From positions 744,001 through 808,000 of the forward strand of contig NBAY01000003.1 in NCBI GenBank assembly GCA_002794775.1: a stretch of DNA of 64,000 nucleotides, given 5' to 3'. Shown here piece by piece: positions 22,360 to 34,324 of this stretch. The notes under the pieces were generated by a model, which saw nothing but the letters and a program-made list of their open reading frames with translations, searched no databases and had not been told where the DNA came from. Both the position numbers and the translations under genes were made by a program. The first letter of the stretch is position 1. Every line of letters starts with the position of its first letter. This DNA is from Porodaedalea pini. Its lineage: Eukaryota > Basidiomycota > Agaricomycetes > Hymenochaetales > Hymenochaetaceae.

Positions 22360-25356
22360 ATGGCGCTAACAGAACTTGCAAATCAGCTTCGGCTCTTGCT
22401 AACTAATCCTGCAGACGATACAGACGTAGCCAACTTCCTCAATCTTTTGGACGAGGAAATCCTCAACATATCTGCCTCAGACGATGAAGGTCAGCAGCGG
22501 CGCGATTTTGAAGAGGAACTGCAGGTCATCTACGACGAGCACGTCGATTTCTATCGCCTCCAACCAGTAGAGGTCTTCCTTGATGTCCTCCTTCATGCTC
22601 GCCCCATCTTACCCACTACGACATTCATTGCAACTTGGTTCGATCTCCTCCTTCGGCCCGCACTTCGCGAACCGCGCTTGGCCTCTTCTGCGGTTGAGCG
22701 TGCCAAACAACTTGTCATAGAATCTCTCGAGAATGACGGCGAGGATCTTGAAATGGTCACAAATTTCCGGAGACGTTTGGTCGATTTATTTCTGCTAGAT
22801 GTTCTGAATGAAAGTTCAGGGAAAGACATCCTACAGTGGGCACAACTTGATGAGGATCAAAGGAGCAAGAACTTTTGGTGGAAGAAGAATTTGGAAGAGA
22901 TCCTTGTTAGATATGGCCTGGTCCAGCCGGAGGTGAGTCCGAAATGCTTGGGGTTTGCGTACATTGTCAACTAAACACCATTTGCAGGAGCTTATGGATG
23001 TCATGCAAGATTGTTTTTTGACCCCCAGCTCGCGGTTACAAATAGTTACTCTATTGGACTCGCTTGTGGCACAACCTTCTTTCCTTGACATCTCATCTGC
23101 GGTGTTCACCCATCCGTTTATGGGGAGCATCTACCGGTCTCTCGAGGTTGACAATTCTTCCACTGTTTGTGCAGTGGAATTAGCCCTCCTCGTCAAGCTT
23201 CTTCCCGCAGCGGCTATCAAGGCATATGAGCCACTCAAGGACGTTCTGCCTCGCTTATATGGAATACTTGGACGGGTTTTGTGTTGGAAGACACGCGGAT
23301 GCCAAGTCCCTCAAGAAGGAAAGGTCACGTACTCAGATTTGCTGGATTACGACGACAAACTACTCGTCGCAGAAATGGAGAGGAAGGAGCTAAACGATGA
23401 GATTGAAGACCTGAAGGAGAACTGGCAAAACAAGTTGGAAATTCGGGAGGACATGAACTGGAAGCGCCTAGAGCGAACCTTCGACATGTCCATAACGTCG
23501 CTGCCTGTTCCAAAGCAGTTCTTCGGACTCTTATATTTCCTATTTCCTTGCAACAGCGTGCACTTCCTTCGTCGTCCAACTGCATATCTTCAAGAGAGAG
23601 ACGTCGAGTCGCCTTTTACCGTAGGGTGGGAGGATGCTCTTGATGACCTGCAAATACGCACAGCTGGTAGTGTGCGTACTTTCTTTGTTCTTATTGCAAC
23701 AAACTATTCCCAGGCTCTAATATCTATCTTGTAGTCCCTGCTGCGAACTCACATACTGCATCCAAGTGTTCTTTGGCATGATTTGAACGGCGAGCTTTTG
23801 GATGCTGATCGTTGGTCAACATACGACGTATCGCGGTTGGTGGGGGAATGCATGATGCTCGACTCCCATATGGTCAGCTTAGCAAGCCATAGAAGCGACG
23901 CCGCGTACCATCTCGGCCCTCGCGATCAACGCATCCAAGGGTTAAGTCGTAGCGGTGATATAACGACGACTCACACGCCGACCGTACGGAACGTCCAACT
24001 CGACGAACCTCCCCTTCGGCAGCGCAAGATATCATTGCATGACCTCATCGCGACATCTGCCGCACTCAAATCGGGAGCAGACGTAAACGTCTCCGACAAG
24101 GCCCCTGTATGGCCTTCCATTCTTTTCACCCCTCCGCCTAGCACAGCACCGAGCCGATCAAGTTCTGTCGATTCGACGATGGTCACTGAATCTAACTCTC
24201 CGACAGATGAACTCAAGATGCCAACGCAGATAAGCGAGACTATCGCGGGTTTGCAGAGGGAGGTCTTGCTTTTGCGTACCGAGCTCAACTTCGAGCTTTG
24301 GTTGAAGAGGGAGAATGTGAGACACATCGGTCGCTTGCACGAAGATGGAGTCTTGACGAAGAGCGCTGAGCTCGAGCAGCAGAGACTGGTGGGCTTGTTG
24401 GCGTTGAACCTGTTTTATCGTACTCATAATTTGCTTAGCAAAATAGGTTGCGCGAATACAGAAGCCAATTGCTCGAGCTGCAGAAAGAGTCGAAGAAACA
24501 CCAGGACCAGACTCTATCAATGAAGAAGAAGACTGTCGAATGGAATGAAGAGCTGTCCTCAAAGCTCAACGATCTTCGCGAGCAGAAGAAAACTTGGATG
24601 GCAGAAGCCAACACGCTACGCAGCAAGAATGTTGACCTAGAGGTGCGGTTTGACAGCTGGTTGCAATGTTAGGATGGCTAACTCGTTTATGATAGACGCA
24701 TCTCGCTGCTCAAGGGAAACTTCTCGACGGGGCGCAGAACAAAGTATTTGAGCTCCAGACCCAGATCAAGGCGGATGCGTTCAAAGTCAAACGTCTGAGA
24801 GACTATGAGAAGAGAATTGAGCAACTTACCGTGATGCATCGCATGTGGTACGCATCATGATCCGAGACACTGAAGTTCCTTCTGCTTATGTATCATTTTA
24901 GGAGCAAAGACATTACCCTGTACAACGAGCAAGCGAAAGAGATGACGGAACTTGTCAACGAGCACCAGAAAATGAAGATGCAGGTCGAAGGATATGAGAA
25001 GGCATTAACCGAAGCGGAAGCCTCGGCTCGGTACGTTTTACCAACATCCCTCATCTACGCTATTCACTTACGCGTTATTTAGGGGAAGTCGTCGCCTTAT
25101 CCAGACGCTCGAGGCAAGTCTTCGCGTCGCTGAAAGACGTATTGAACCACAGCGGCAGAACGTGGCGCAGATGCTGGCTGCGCAGGCTACCGAACGGGAT
25201 ACATTAGCGAAGAGCAACAAGGCATTGCGAGAAGAGAATGAGGAGCTACGGGAGGAGATGGATGAACTGCGTGCGATGATGGAGGTGCTGAAGGCCAAGG
25301 CGTCGGGAACGAGTGGATTGGTGTCTCCGTCCACGCCTATTTCTTCTCCTGCTTGA
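22360..25356 (+). CDS. TSC1: Tuberous sclerosis 1 (hamartin) homologue
   Basis: Scaffold subunit of the TSC complex, which with Tsc2 acts as a GAP for Rheb and restrains TORC1. Starts MALTELANQLRLLL; the N-terminal helical hamartin domain includes VEVFLDVLLHARPILPTTTF, WWKKNLEEILVRYGL, FLDISSAVFTHPFMGSIYRS and HPSVLWHDLNGELLD. A Ser-rich linker follows, then a long C-terminal coiled coil (REQKKTWMAEANTLRSK to the end at SSPA). Several short introns, for example 22934-22987. About 880 residues, shorter than the human protein but usual for fungi. Its start lies close to the LINE, so its native promoter may be displaced. It converges on HSP90 345 bp away. Confidence 0.85.
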
Positions 25357-25702
25357 TCTGTTTTGTTTGCTATGTATGATTCCCCGTACTGACTGTATTT
25401 ACTTCTGTAGCCCTAGCATGTGTCTGTAAATTACTGATATGTACTCTCATAACTTACAAGTAACCACTGACTTGCATATACGTGTATGTAATGGGAGTTC
25501 TGTATTCCTCACGTACTTTTCGCAAAGTCTCCACAGCATTCACACCGATAATGTAAAGAGACAAGCGAGCTTTTAATTCGTGCGTAAACATGAGATATTG
25601 AAACAATGCAAAAGGAATAAATGGATGCAAAACAATGCCCAAAGTCATAAAATCACAGCAATACAAAGAGCAGAAATAGAAAGCGCAAGAAACATCGACC
25701 CT
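25357..25702. other. TSC1 / HSP90 convergent intergenic region
   Basis: 346 bp between convergent stop codons, AT-rich 3' flanks. No gene, repeat or RNA recognised. Confidence 0.5.
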
Positions 25703-28097
25703 CTAGTCGATCTCCTCCATCGCAGATGCGGCGGCAGGCTCCGCAGCGGGTACAGCAGCAGCCTCCTCAGCAGGTGCTTCCGGAGTCTCGTCCTCATCGA
25801 CGTCGAGGCCGAGCGAGATCATGCGGTGAATGCGCTTCGCGAACGAGGTCGGCTCGTCGAGGACGAAGCCGGAGGTGAGGAGCGCAGTCTCGAAGAGCAG
25901 GTAGGTGAGGTCGCGCACGGACTTGTCCGCCTTGTCCTCGGCGACCTTGTCCTTGAGGACCTTGATGATCGCGTTGTGCGGGTTAAGCTCAAGCGTCTTC
26001 TTCGACGCCATGTACGATGACATCGACGAGTCGCGGAGCGCCTGCGCCTTCATGATGCGCTCCATGTTCGCGGACCAGCCGAACTGGCCGGTGACGAGCA
26101 CACATGGTGAGTCGGTAACGCGGTTCGAGATAACGACCTTCTCGACCTTGTCGCCGAGCGCGTCCTTGACGACCTTGCAGAGCTCCTCGAACTGCGCGGC
26201 CTCGCTCTCGCGCTCCTTCTTCTCCTCTTCGGTCTCCTCTAGCTCCAGACCCTCCTTCGACACACACACGAGCTTGTGACCGTCAAACTCCTTGAGCTGA
26301 GTGACGGCGTACTCGTCAATTGGGTCGACAAGCAGGAGTACCTCAAAGCCCTTCTTCTTGAGAGCCTCAAGGAAGGGAGAGTCCTTGACGGCGTTGAGCG
26401 ACTCGCCAGTGAGGTAGTAGATGGACTTCTGAATCTCGGGCATGCGCGTGATGTAGTCTGCGGTAAGCTGTCAGCAACCAAATAACGGAACAGGGCAACC
26501 GCATTGAACACTTACCCTTCAGCGAGACCTGCTCCTCAGTCGACTTCGTCGAGTAGAAGCGGAGGAACTCAGCGAGCTTGCTGCGGTTCTGAGCATCCTC
26601 GTGGATACCAAGCTTGAGGTTCTTGCCGAACGCCTCGTAGAACTTCTTAAAGTTGTCCTTGTCCTCCGAGATCTCCTGGATGAGGTCGAGGCACTTCTTC
26701 ACGATATTCTTGCGGATGACCTTGAGAATCTTGTTCTGCTGGAGCGTCTCACGGGAGATGTTGAGCGGGAGATCCTCAGAGTCGACGATACCCTTGACGA
26801 AGTTAAGGTACTCGGGGATGAGATCCTCGCAGTCGTCCATAATGAAGACGCGGCGGACGTAGAGCTTAATGTTGTTACGCTTCTTCTTGGACTCGAAGAG
26901 GTCGAACGGTGCGCTAAAAGAGACGTCAAAAACAAGTTCATCGCAAGGCCAGCAAGGAGAAACTCACCGCTTCGGAATGTAGAGAATAGCCTTGAATTCG
27001 AGCTGACCTTCTACCGAGAAGTGCTTTACAGCGAGGTGGTCCTCCCAGTCGTTCGACAAGCTCTTGTAGAACGAAGCGTACTCCTCCTGGGTAATCTCGG
27101 CAGGGTTACGAGTCCAGAGAGGCTTCGTCTTGTTAAGTTCCTCATTCTCGACGGTCTTCTCCTTGATCGTCTTCTTTTTCTTTCCCTTGTCTTCATCCTC
27201 ATCAACCTCCTCGATTTTCGGCTTCTCGCCCTCTCCCTCCTCCTTCTCTTCCTCCTCGTCCTCAACTTCCTAAACATATAAGTTAGCAAGCAAATTTACC
27301 AACTAAAAAAATGAGTAGACATTACCTTCTCGACCTCCTTGGTTACGGCGAGCTGGATGGGGTAGGAGATGAACTCGGAGTGCTTTTTGACAATATCCTT
27401 GATCTTCTTCTCCTCGAGGTACTCAAGCTGGTCCTCTTTAAGGAAGAGGCGGATCTCGCTACCGCGACCAAGGGGCGGGTTGACGGTGTCCAGGGTGATA
27501 GTGAAGGTACCACCGGCAGCTGACTCCCAGATATACTGCTCGTCGTCGTTGTGCTTCGAGATGAACTGCACACGCTCGGCGACGAGGTACGCAGAGTAAA
27601 ACCCGACACCGAACTGGCCGATCATTGAAATGTCAGCGCCAGAGCTGAGCGCCTCCATGAATCCCTGAAAACATTCGCGTTAGTACGACAGAAATATGCG
27701 CATATAGTCAGAACATAAAGCATACCTTTGTGCCCGACTTGGCGATTGTACCCAAGTTGTTGACGAGGTCGGACTTCGTCATGCCGATACCCGTATCGCG
27801 AATGGAGAGAACTTTGTTCTCCTTGTCCGGAGTGATGCGAATGTAGAGGTCCTTGCCGGTCTCGAGGACGGAGGGGTCGGTGAGCGATGCATATCGGATT
27901 TTGTCGAGAGCATCGGAGCTATTCGAGATGAGTTCGCGGAGGAAAATCTCCTTGTTGCTGTAAAAGGTGTCTATGGCACAAGTAGGTGTTTAGTCTGACT
28001 ACATCAAACGATAAAAGTTTGAAAGGGAAGACATACTGATGATGAGATCGAGCAGCTGGCTGATCTCGGCCTGGAATCCAAAGCTTTCTGAAGCCAT
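25703..28097 (-). CDS. HSP90: Heat shock protein Hsp90
   Basis: Cytosolic ATP-dependent chaperone, about 700 residues. N-terminal GHKL ATPase domain: [40 protein letters not shown], the [15 protein letters not shown] lid and [16 protein letters not shown] charged acidic/lysine linker follows, then the middle domain ([59 protein letters not shown]) and the C-terminal dimer domain ([15 protein letters not shown]). The last residues are MEEID, not the canonical MEEVD that docks TPR cochaperones. Introns are short; the first splits the codon after LLDLII. A heat-shock element sits about 130-145 bp upstream of the ATG, so heat induction by Hsf1 is likely. Identity is certain. Confidence 0.97.
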
Positions 28098-28227
28098 TGT
28101 TGGATACTTTTATAGTGAAGAGGGTAAGATGAAGGTGAATACACGAGGTAAGGTGAGATGAGAAGGGCAATCAACTGAGCAACGCAGAATGGGTGCGAGT
28201 CGGTTTATGTACCAAAAGTGCAAAAAG

Positions 28228-28240
28228 TTCGAGAACCTTC
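28228..28240 (-). promoter_or_regulatory. Heat-shock element upstream of HSP90
   Basis: TTC-GA-GAA-CC-TTC is a perfect three-unit inverted nTTCn/nGAAn array, the Hsf1 binding pattern. It lies about 130-145 bp before the HSP90 start codon. Confidence 0.8.
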
Positions 28241-28299
28241 GACGCGCGTCCCGCGTCCCATCGACATTTTTCGCACGCCCGTTTGGATCATATTCTAGC

Positions 28300-31200
28300 A
28301 CATTCTAGCACCTACCTTCTGCATTCTTTCGTCTTCAGGCAGAGCGCTGCGGCGTTCGCGCTCGTTGTATTTGGTCCCTTGCATTACTTTCGTTATTATG
28401 TCGGGCCTTGACTTCAACAGGAAGGTCAATTCGCGGTGTGCATCGATATCGCGCTCAAGTAACCGGCTCGACGCGTCCACTTTATCGCGTACGAAACGCG
28501 ACGAAACGCGACTTACTTCAATACTTGTCTCCTAGCCTCGATCGTTCTCGATTGTTCGTCCCTCGGCCGTGATATGCATCTCGCAGTCCTCCATTCTTGT
28601 TTTGTGGGCTTTGAATCATCAAGCACCGCCGGCCTGTACATGGTTCCTTGTATTGAGAAGCTTCGAGACGGATCCGAAGTTGTTATTCTGTGCACAGCCA
28701 AAGAAAAGACTGCGAGGCACTTACTTCTGTATGGGGTATGCTCGGATGCGCAGCTGTTCTTTGTTGTTTTTTGCAAGAAAACTGCATGTCTTCACGTTGA
28801 GCACGTCACCCCGCTATCGACTATTTTTGGCGTTTCTGTATCTGGCCGGAGCACATTGATACCTGCAATTATCTGGCATTATCATCACGCAGCGAATGTC
28901 CTGGTCTTCTCCAATAACATGTGTATATTCACACCGAGAAGCTCTCGTCCCAGCAAATCACAATCGCCAACTATCTGAAGAAGTTCCTTTTTTTAATAAG
29001 GAGAGATCAAGGGTACGCACGAAGAATCGCATGAAGGGCATGTTGTGCGCGTGCACTGGCCAACTGGTATTCCAGAAATAATCCTGCGGCCCGCCGCACC
29101 AAAGGACTTCATTTGCATGCTGAGAAACGAGGGTTAACGATGCAGCGCCTACTGTCGAGAATACACGTGTTGGCTGCGAGGCCAATATCCCACGCACTTT
29201 GTCTGGGGTGCATTGCGTACGATGCGGTGCTGTACAATCTGGAACGTGAAGGCCTTTGTACTTTTGGACGAAGCTGTGAACTTGCTAACAGACGCTCGTC
29301 TATATCCGCGGACTGGTCAGATATTATCAGTGGACGTCTTGAAGGCGTCGACTTCGCCTCCCACGTTTCGAGTCGCTCAGCTGCAGTTCATCATGATCGC
29401 GAACGCAGATCGTGCAGATTCTATGAGCGTTCCAAGACGCTGCGGTGACAATGTGCTTCCGAATAGGGGTCGTCAAAAGCGGTGTTCTCTGCCCTTTGGC
29501 TCTAGTCGATAGGTCGAGCTCGCTGCGGAATGCGGACGCAGCCGCCGCTGTATCGAAGTCGTGGACTTCGTACACTCTTCACAACTACGTACTCGGGACA
29601 CCTATCTGGAAAAGGAACCCTCGCTGGAGCTGCCTAGTTTATTTATATATGTCACCCTTTCACTTCGCTTTGGCTTTGGCTTCGGGGTGATATCTTCGAG
29701 GTTAACTCGACGCTCGCGCTAGCTGAGCTCCATAAATCCGACGATATTCTTGACCGGCAGTTTGATGAGAAGGTTGAGTTAGTCACTTGAAAGATTCTCC
29801 ATGCCGTGCTATTGTACAAGCTTAGTCTCGAAACGCCATTCAATCTCGCGTAGCGAAGTGCATCACATCGAGTTAGTGGATCGACAGAGGTACGTCTGAT
29901 GCAGACGCTCGATATTCAATCTGTTTGGATGCCGGACAACTCAGATCAGCAGCGTTCAGATGTCAGACAAGTCGCCAGCGAAAAGATACAGATGTGAAGA
30001 TGCTAATGTCCGGCGAACCCGTCTGGCTGTGCCGTGATATCACAATCGTCATTTCTCCTCAACTGCAGTCATCCAAATCCGAATCCACAAACATCATGCA
30101 TCACGCTTCCCCGTCATCAATATGTCGGGCCGAGTTACTCACGTTTCCCGACAGGCACAGCTAAATCAGGAGCACAAGAGAGGGGGGCGACGGTGGACAG
30201 TTCATGTCCTGCGTTCCGGCCGCGGGGGACTCGATTGTTACCGGTAGATTTATTGAGGTGGGCTGTTTGTCGGGTAGTCGAATTCAGGAGGTGCGAATGC
30301 GCCTGACGTTACGGAACCGCAGTGCGCGTGCTGGCTGGTGATACGGGGGGCTCAGTAGGTAGATCAGATAATTGAATCGGTTCGGACAATGGAAACTCTA
30401 AGTGCCCGCAATAAGCGGCCTTTGTTACATTTTATTTCCGCTATGACGGATGGTGAACCGGTTGTCGTTAGCCAGCTTAACTTGCCACTGCCTGTTGCTT
30501 AAGGACTTGTCTGATGAGCTCGGAGAATCTTGAACAGAACGTCGATCAGTACAAAGTGAGAAACCGTTAGAAGCACAAATCAGGACCCACAACGCCATAA
30601 GGGCCACAAAGCCATATTCAGCATCTTCCTTTCCTGTTCCGGTTGAATCCAAATGCACTCTGAGAAGTTTCCAGACGCCCGCTGGCATGTCACATATAGC
30701 TTTAGTTCGCCACACGCCACCCTCAGTCAACCTTGATCAGACACAAATATATTCTGACAACCGCCTCACGCATGGATCGCGCGGCCGGATTCGGGATACA
30801 TCTGAAAGGAGGGCTTAATCCGTAACGAAACATCTATTACAAGTGGCACGTTCGGAAGGAGGATGCATCCGCCGGCGTCGTTACACGAGGGGACAGATGT
30901 CGACGCCACGGCCCGGGCTAGCTCCAAATTGAGCACATTTGCGGCGGAAAGCTCAAATGGATGCAACGAAATATTAATATTGTGTTGCCGCAGTGGGCAA
31001 CGTATCGCCATTGATATTGGCCGCGGAAGTATATCTGAATGTGTAGGCGATCGCGAGCGCGGATGACGACAGGATATTGGGAGACGAAAAACGAGGCGAG
31101 GCTGGGAGGCTCAGCTCGCTCAGAAAGGAAGTGAAACGGCGCGGGCCGCGTGGAACGGCGATGACTCTGACTCCTGTTTGATAGACGAACACGAGCTTGA

Positions 31201-31767
31201 GTGATTTGGTTGGCGAGTGTGTGATACTTATTCGTCTCACAACGCGATGTACGCGCGTGAAGTGCGTTTTATTGTAGTCTGTGTGACAGGCCTAGGAGAG
31301 TTGATGTATATAGGGCTTGCCGGATTCGTATCATTTGGAATGTGAAGAGAGAGGTATGACGACGCGTTTGTTGTGCTAGCGAATACTAATGTGAAAAATA
31401 AACGAGAAATATTGAAGGACAATGCAAAGGGGGTGCGGGTGCGCGACGAGCGGAATCAAATAAAGGGGCCAATCCCGATTTGGACAGTAAGTTTTTTATG
31501 CGGAGCGTGACTAAGCAGTAGCACGCGTCCTTTTCGAGACGCTTCGGGGGCACACGCGCCTCTTTAACTTGACTCCGCCCATTGTCTCTCTCCCCCCTCG
31601 TCGATTCACCCGTCGGCGCCCATGCACTCCCTCTCAAGTTTCTTTTAGTCAATCTCTCACTCGATTTATAACTCGAACGCGCTGCCTCTCTCAATCTCTT
31701 GTATCTTTTACGCCCTGCGCCCCCACGCCCCCCGCGCTCCCAGCACACGTCTTATCGAGCACGCATC
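28300..31767. other. Gene-poor stretch with no confident gene
   Basis: About 3.5 kb between the HSP90 promoter and the next gene model. Only short ORFs occur on either strand. No tRNA, LTR, terminal inverted repeat or tandem array was recognised. One sub-region (29039-29860) reads protein-like in pieces and is listed separately. The remainder could hold a non-coding RNA or decayed repeat that I cannot identify. Confidence 0.5.
29039..29860 (+). pseudogene. Possible decayed coding relic, family not recognised
   Basis: Plus-strand frame 29039 onward reads HWPTGIPEIILRPAAPKDF, meets a TAA near 29135, then continues in the same frame through VKAFVLLDEAVNLLTDARLY and TGQILSVDVLKAS. A second frame from 29689 reads DIFEVNSTLALAELHKSDDI up to a TGA, then protein-like residues again. 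The composition looks like former coding sequence, but stops and frame changes interrupt it and I do not recognise a family. It could equally be chance. Confidence 0.25.
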
Positions 31768-32653
31768 ATGCACACCGCGCCCTCCCCGTTCTCAATACGC
31801 GCCCCCGCTCCGAAACGCGTCCGCCCTTCTCCGATGCGCTTCAACCTGGACAGTAGGCCCTCCGCCATTCCCCCTCCTGTGGTAGGCTTCGAGAGGGTGA
31901 GTACGCGCCTTTCTCACTCATCGCGCATATCGCTCACCACGCGTTTTGTCTACCAGACGATTTCTCGATGCTCGCCACCCAGGGATGCACTGCCTCGCCT
32001 GCTGTCCCCTATCCGCCTGTCTGAACGCCGCGCGAGACCCCCCTGTCCTGTGAGTATAGGTCTCTGTGCTCTTTCTTGTCGCCACTCATTGACGCGTCTC
32101 CCCATTGTAGAGCTCCCCTACCCCCCAATGCACCACCACCAGAAGGCGAAGAAGTGCATACACAACTCGCTCATCCGGCCGCTCTCGCCACTGCAGGCTC
32201 ACAGACTGTAGCGTCGTTCGTAGTGGCCCCGCGACTTTTGACAAGATCCCGTGGATTTCTATGCTCGAGGAAAATCCAGAGGACGATCGTATCATCCCAC
32301 TAAGCCTGGCGGACCTTTCTCCTCGGCCTTGCGAGAAGAACAGCTCTCCTGTTTCTGGGCCGGGTCCGATTCGCAGCCGCAAGTCTTCCCTGCGTTCGGC
32401 TCCCTTCCCCACCGATCTTGCTCAACTCGCCACTCCCGAGCTTGTACCAACTACCTCCTTCGATTCCCCCCTTACGGAGCTCCCCTTTTCGCTTGACAGT
32501 CCACTGCCGACGGATGACGATGTGCTAAAGACGCCGCCTATGCGCGCGTCTGTGCTTCCCGTCGACGCCGGCTTCCACCACTTGATGCCCCTCGCGTTCG
32601 CAGACGTCCACGCTGAGGAAAATTGGTGGCAACGAGAGCCTGCATCCCCCTGA
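31768..32653 (+). CDS. Hypothetical low-complexity protein
   Basis: Three exons (31768-31896, 31957-32049, 32111-32653) joined at GT-AG borders keep one frame and give 254 residues; all three lengths are multiples of three. It starts MHTAPSPFSIRAPAPKRVRP, continues Arg/Ser-rich, and has an ordered-looking block (SGPATFDKIPWISMLEENPE, then DDRIIPLSLADLSPRP). The C-terminus is Pro/Ser-rich and ends WWQREPASP. No signal peptide, membrane segment or known domain is seen. A Ser/Arg/Pro-rich, largely disordered regulatory protein is a guess. The upstream sequence is pyrimidine-rich, as in many fungal promoters. Confidence 0.5.
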
Positions 32654-34324
32654 AACTCGGATGCCTCTCTTTTGCTCGCGTTTCTTCTTCCAGCTGTACT
32701 TATTGACTCCCCTTCTTCTCGGCTTACCATCGATATCTCATCACGACGCTCAAGTTATTCCTTGCACACTTGCATTTGCCATAACGTATTCTCCAGTAAA
32801 TCACCATCGGCACTTCCAACCATAGCTCCCCTTCCATCAATCGCTGAAACGACGACTCATACGCCTTATCTCATCCTTTATCGGCGTTTTTTTCTCTCTT
32901 CGGACCGAAATCTGCGGACTCCATCCATTCATGTACAACTCGTGCAGCTTCCTTCTTATCCACCCGGGCTTTCAGCCGAAAGCGGTCGGCCTTGCGTTCC
33001 CCTTGACTTAGTCCCCCAACCACGCCCCTTCCTTGGAATTCAATTGTTTCTTTTTTACCTACGTCGTCGATCTCGACGTAACTTTTTTTGCCTTGCCTTC
33101 CAGTCGAGCCTTCGATTTTGTGTTAACATTCCTTGCTTTTTTCCCCATCCTTACGCCCCTTCAACCATTTGTGCCACACTTCTTTGTTTTTTCGTGTATT
33201 TGTTCTACGACGACTCGCCTACAGAGCGACCACCAACGATCTCTGCATCTGCATCTCCCGCGATCTTCTTTTTCGTTCCCATAAGTACTCTATTGCATCA
33301 GTATCTAGTGCTGTAGTTCCTGGCTGCAAATCACATCATCGTCAGATGGATGAACTCGAATCTTCACATTCAATCTCCATTTGCATTGCTCTTGAACTTC
33401 TGGCTCGTTCTGGTGAGCTCTCGCCATGTGTGGGGGTGCGGATAGGACTGCGGGAACGGCGGGAATCGTGTACTGCCGAGGGGCGGAAAGTTCCTTGGTT
33501 AACTAACGTACGCGTCTTTGATTTCTTTCCCTTGCGCAGACACTGTACGTCTTTGGCCTGCTCATGCAGCGCGTGATCTGACTCGTGGCAGCACGGCTAC
33601 GTTCCGGTATGCGCTTCTAGGGTGCGTGAAGCCAAAGGGCGTACATATATATGTTCGTATCAGACGCAACTGGGCACGTTGTTATCGCAGAGATGGATCC
33701 CCTTCGGTCTGAATCAATATTGGATGAGCTCCGAGTATTCTGCATCGAACGTTTGATGATTGAAACAATGTGCATGAACTTTGTCATCGAGGAGTGGGTC
33801 GGAGCATTTCTGATGAACCCGTCTCACTCAGGCTAGAGACGTGCGACGACCGGTTTCGATGTGCGTCTGTAACAAACAGAGATCAGGCCTCTCTACATGT
33901 ATAGCAGCTGCTACATTGCCTTCCATGTATTATATTAAAACCTTGATGTGAGGAGGTTGAGGACTTGAGATAGGACGTGCCTGTAGTGTAATTTGTATGA
34001 AACACTGCTCTCCTTGTGTTATTAGGCTTTCAGATCTGTAATACAGCTTCGAAAAGGTCGGCGTAAAGTCCGTCAGAAGTTGCTGTAATTGCCCGTATCC
34101 GATTATTATTTTCAAAGCTGTTTGTCGATGGATTAATATTGCTGAATTTCTCGAAGAATTTCTCGACAATTTACGTCATAGCCACGAGGGCATATACACA
34201 GTTTCATTCGAGAGATTTGACTCACTTATTTCTTTTGACTCAGTGACTCTACCAGAGCTCAAAATAACCACATAACAGATTGGATATCAGCAGCGAAAGC
34301 GCGAGGGTTGTTTCTCACAACGCC
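32654..34324. other. Long non-coding interval before SER1
   Basis: 1.67 kb. The first 650 nt are strongly pyrimidine-rich on the plus strand and stay open in one frame by composition. The rest shows no protein-like ORF. It presumably holds 3' UTR of the hypothetical gene and the SER1 promoter. No repeats or RNA gene seen. Confidence 0.45.

Noticed and set aside
28574..28978. 134-codon ORF upstream of HSP90
   Set aside because: No recognisable domain; overlapping frames are equally open; likely chance in the gene-poor region.
32672..33316. Open frame of 214 codons after the hypothetical gene
   Set aside because: Composition is driven by a long pyrimidine-rich stretch (Ser, Phe, Leu, Pro); no family pattern and no good gene start.
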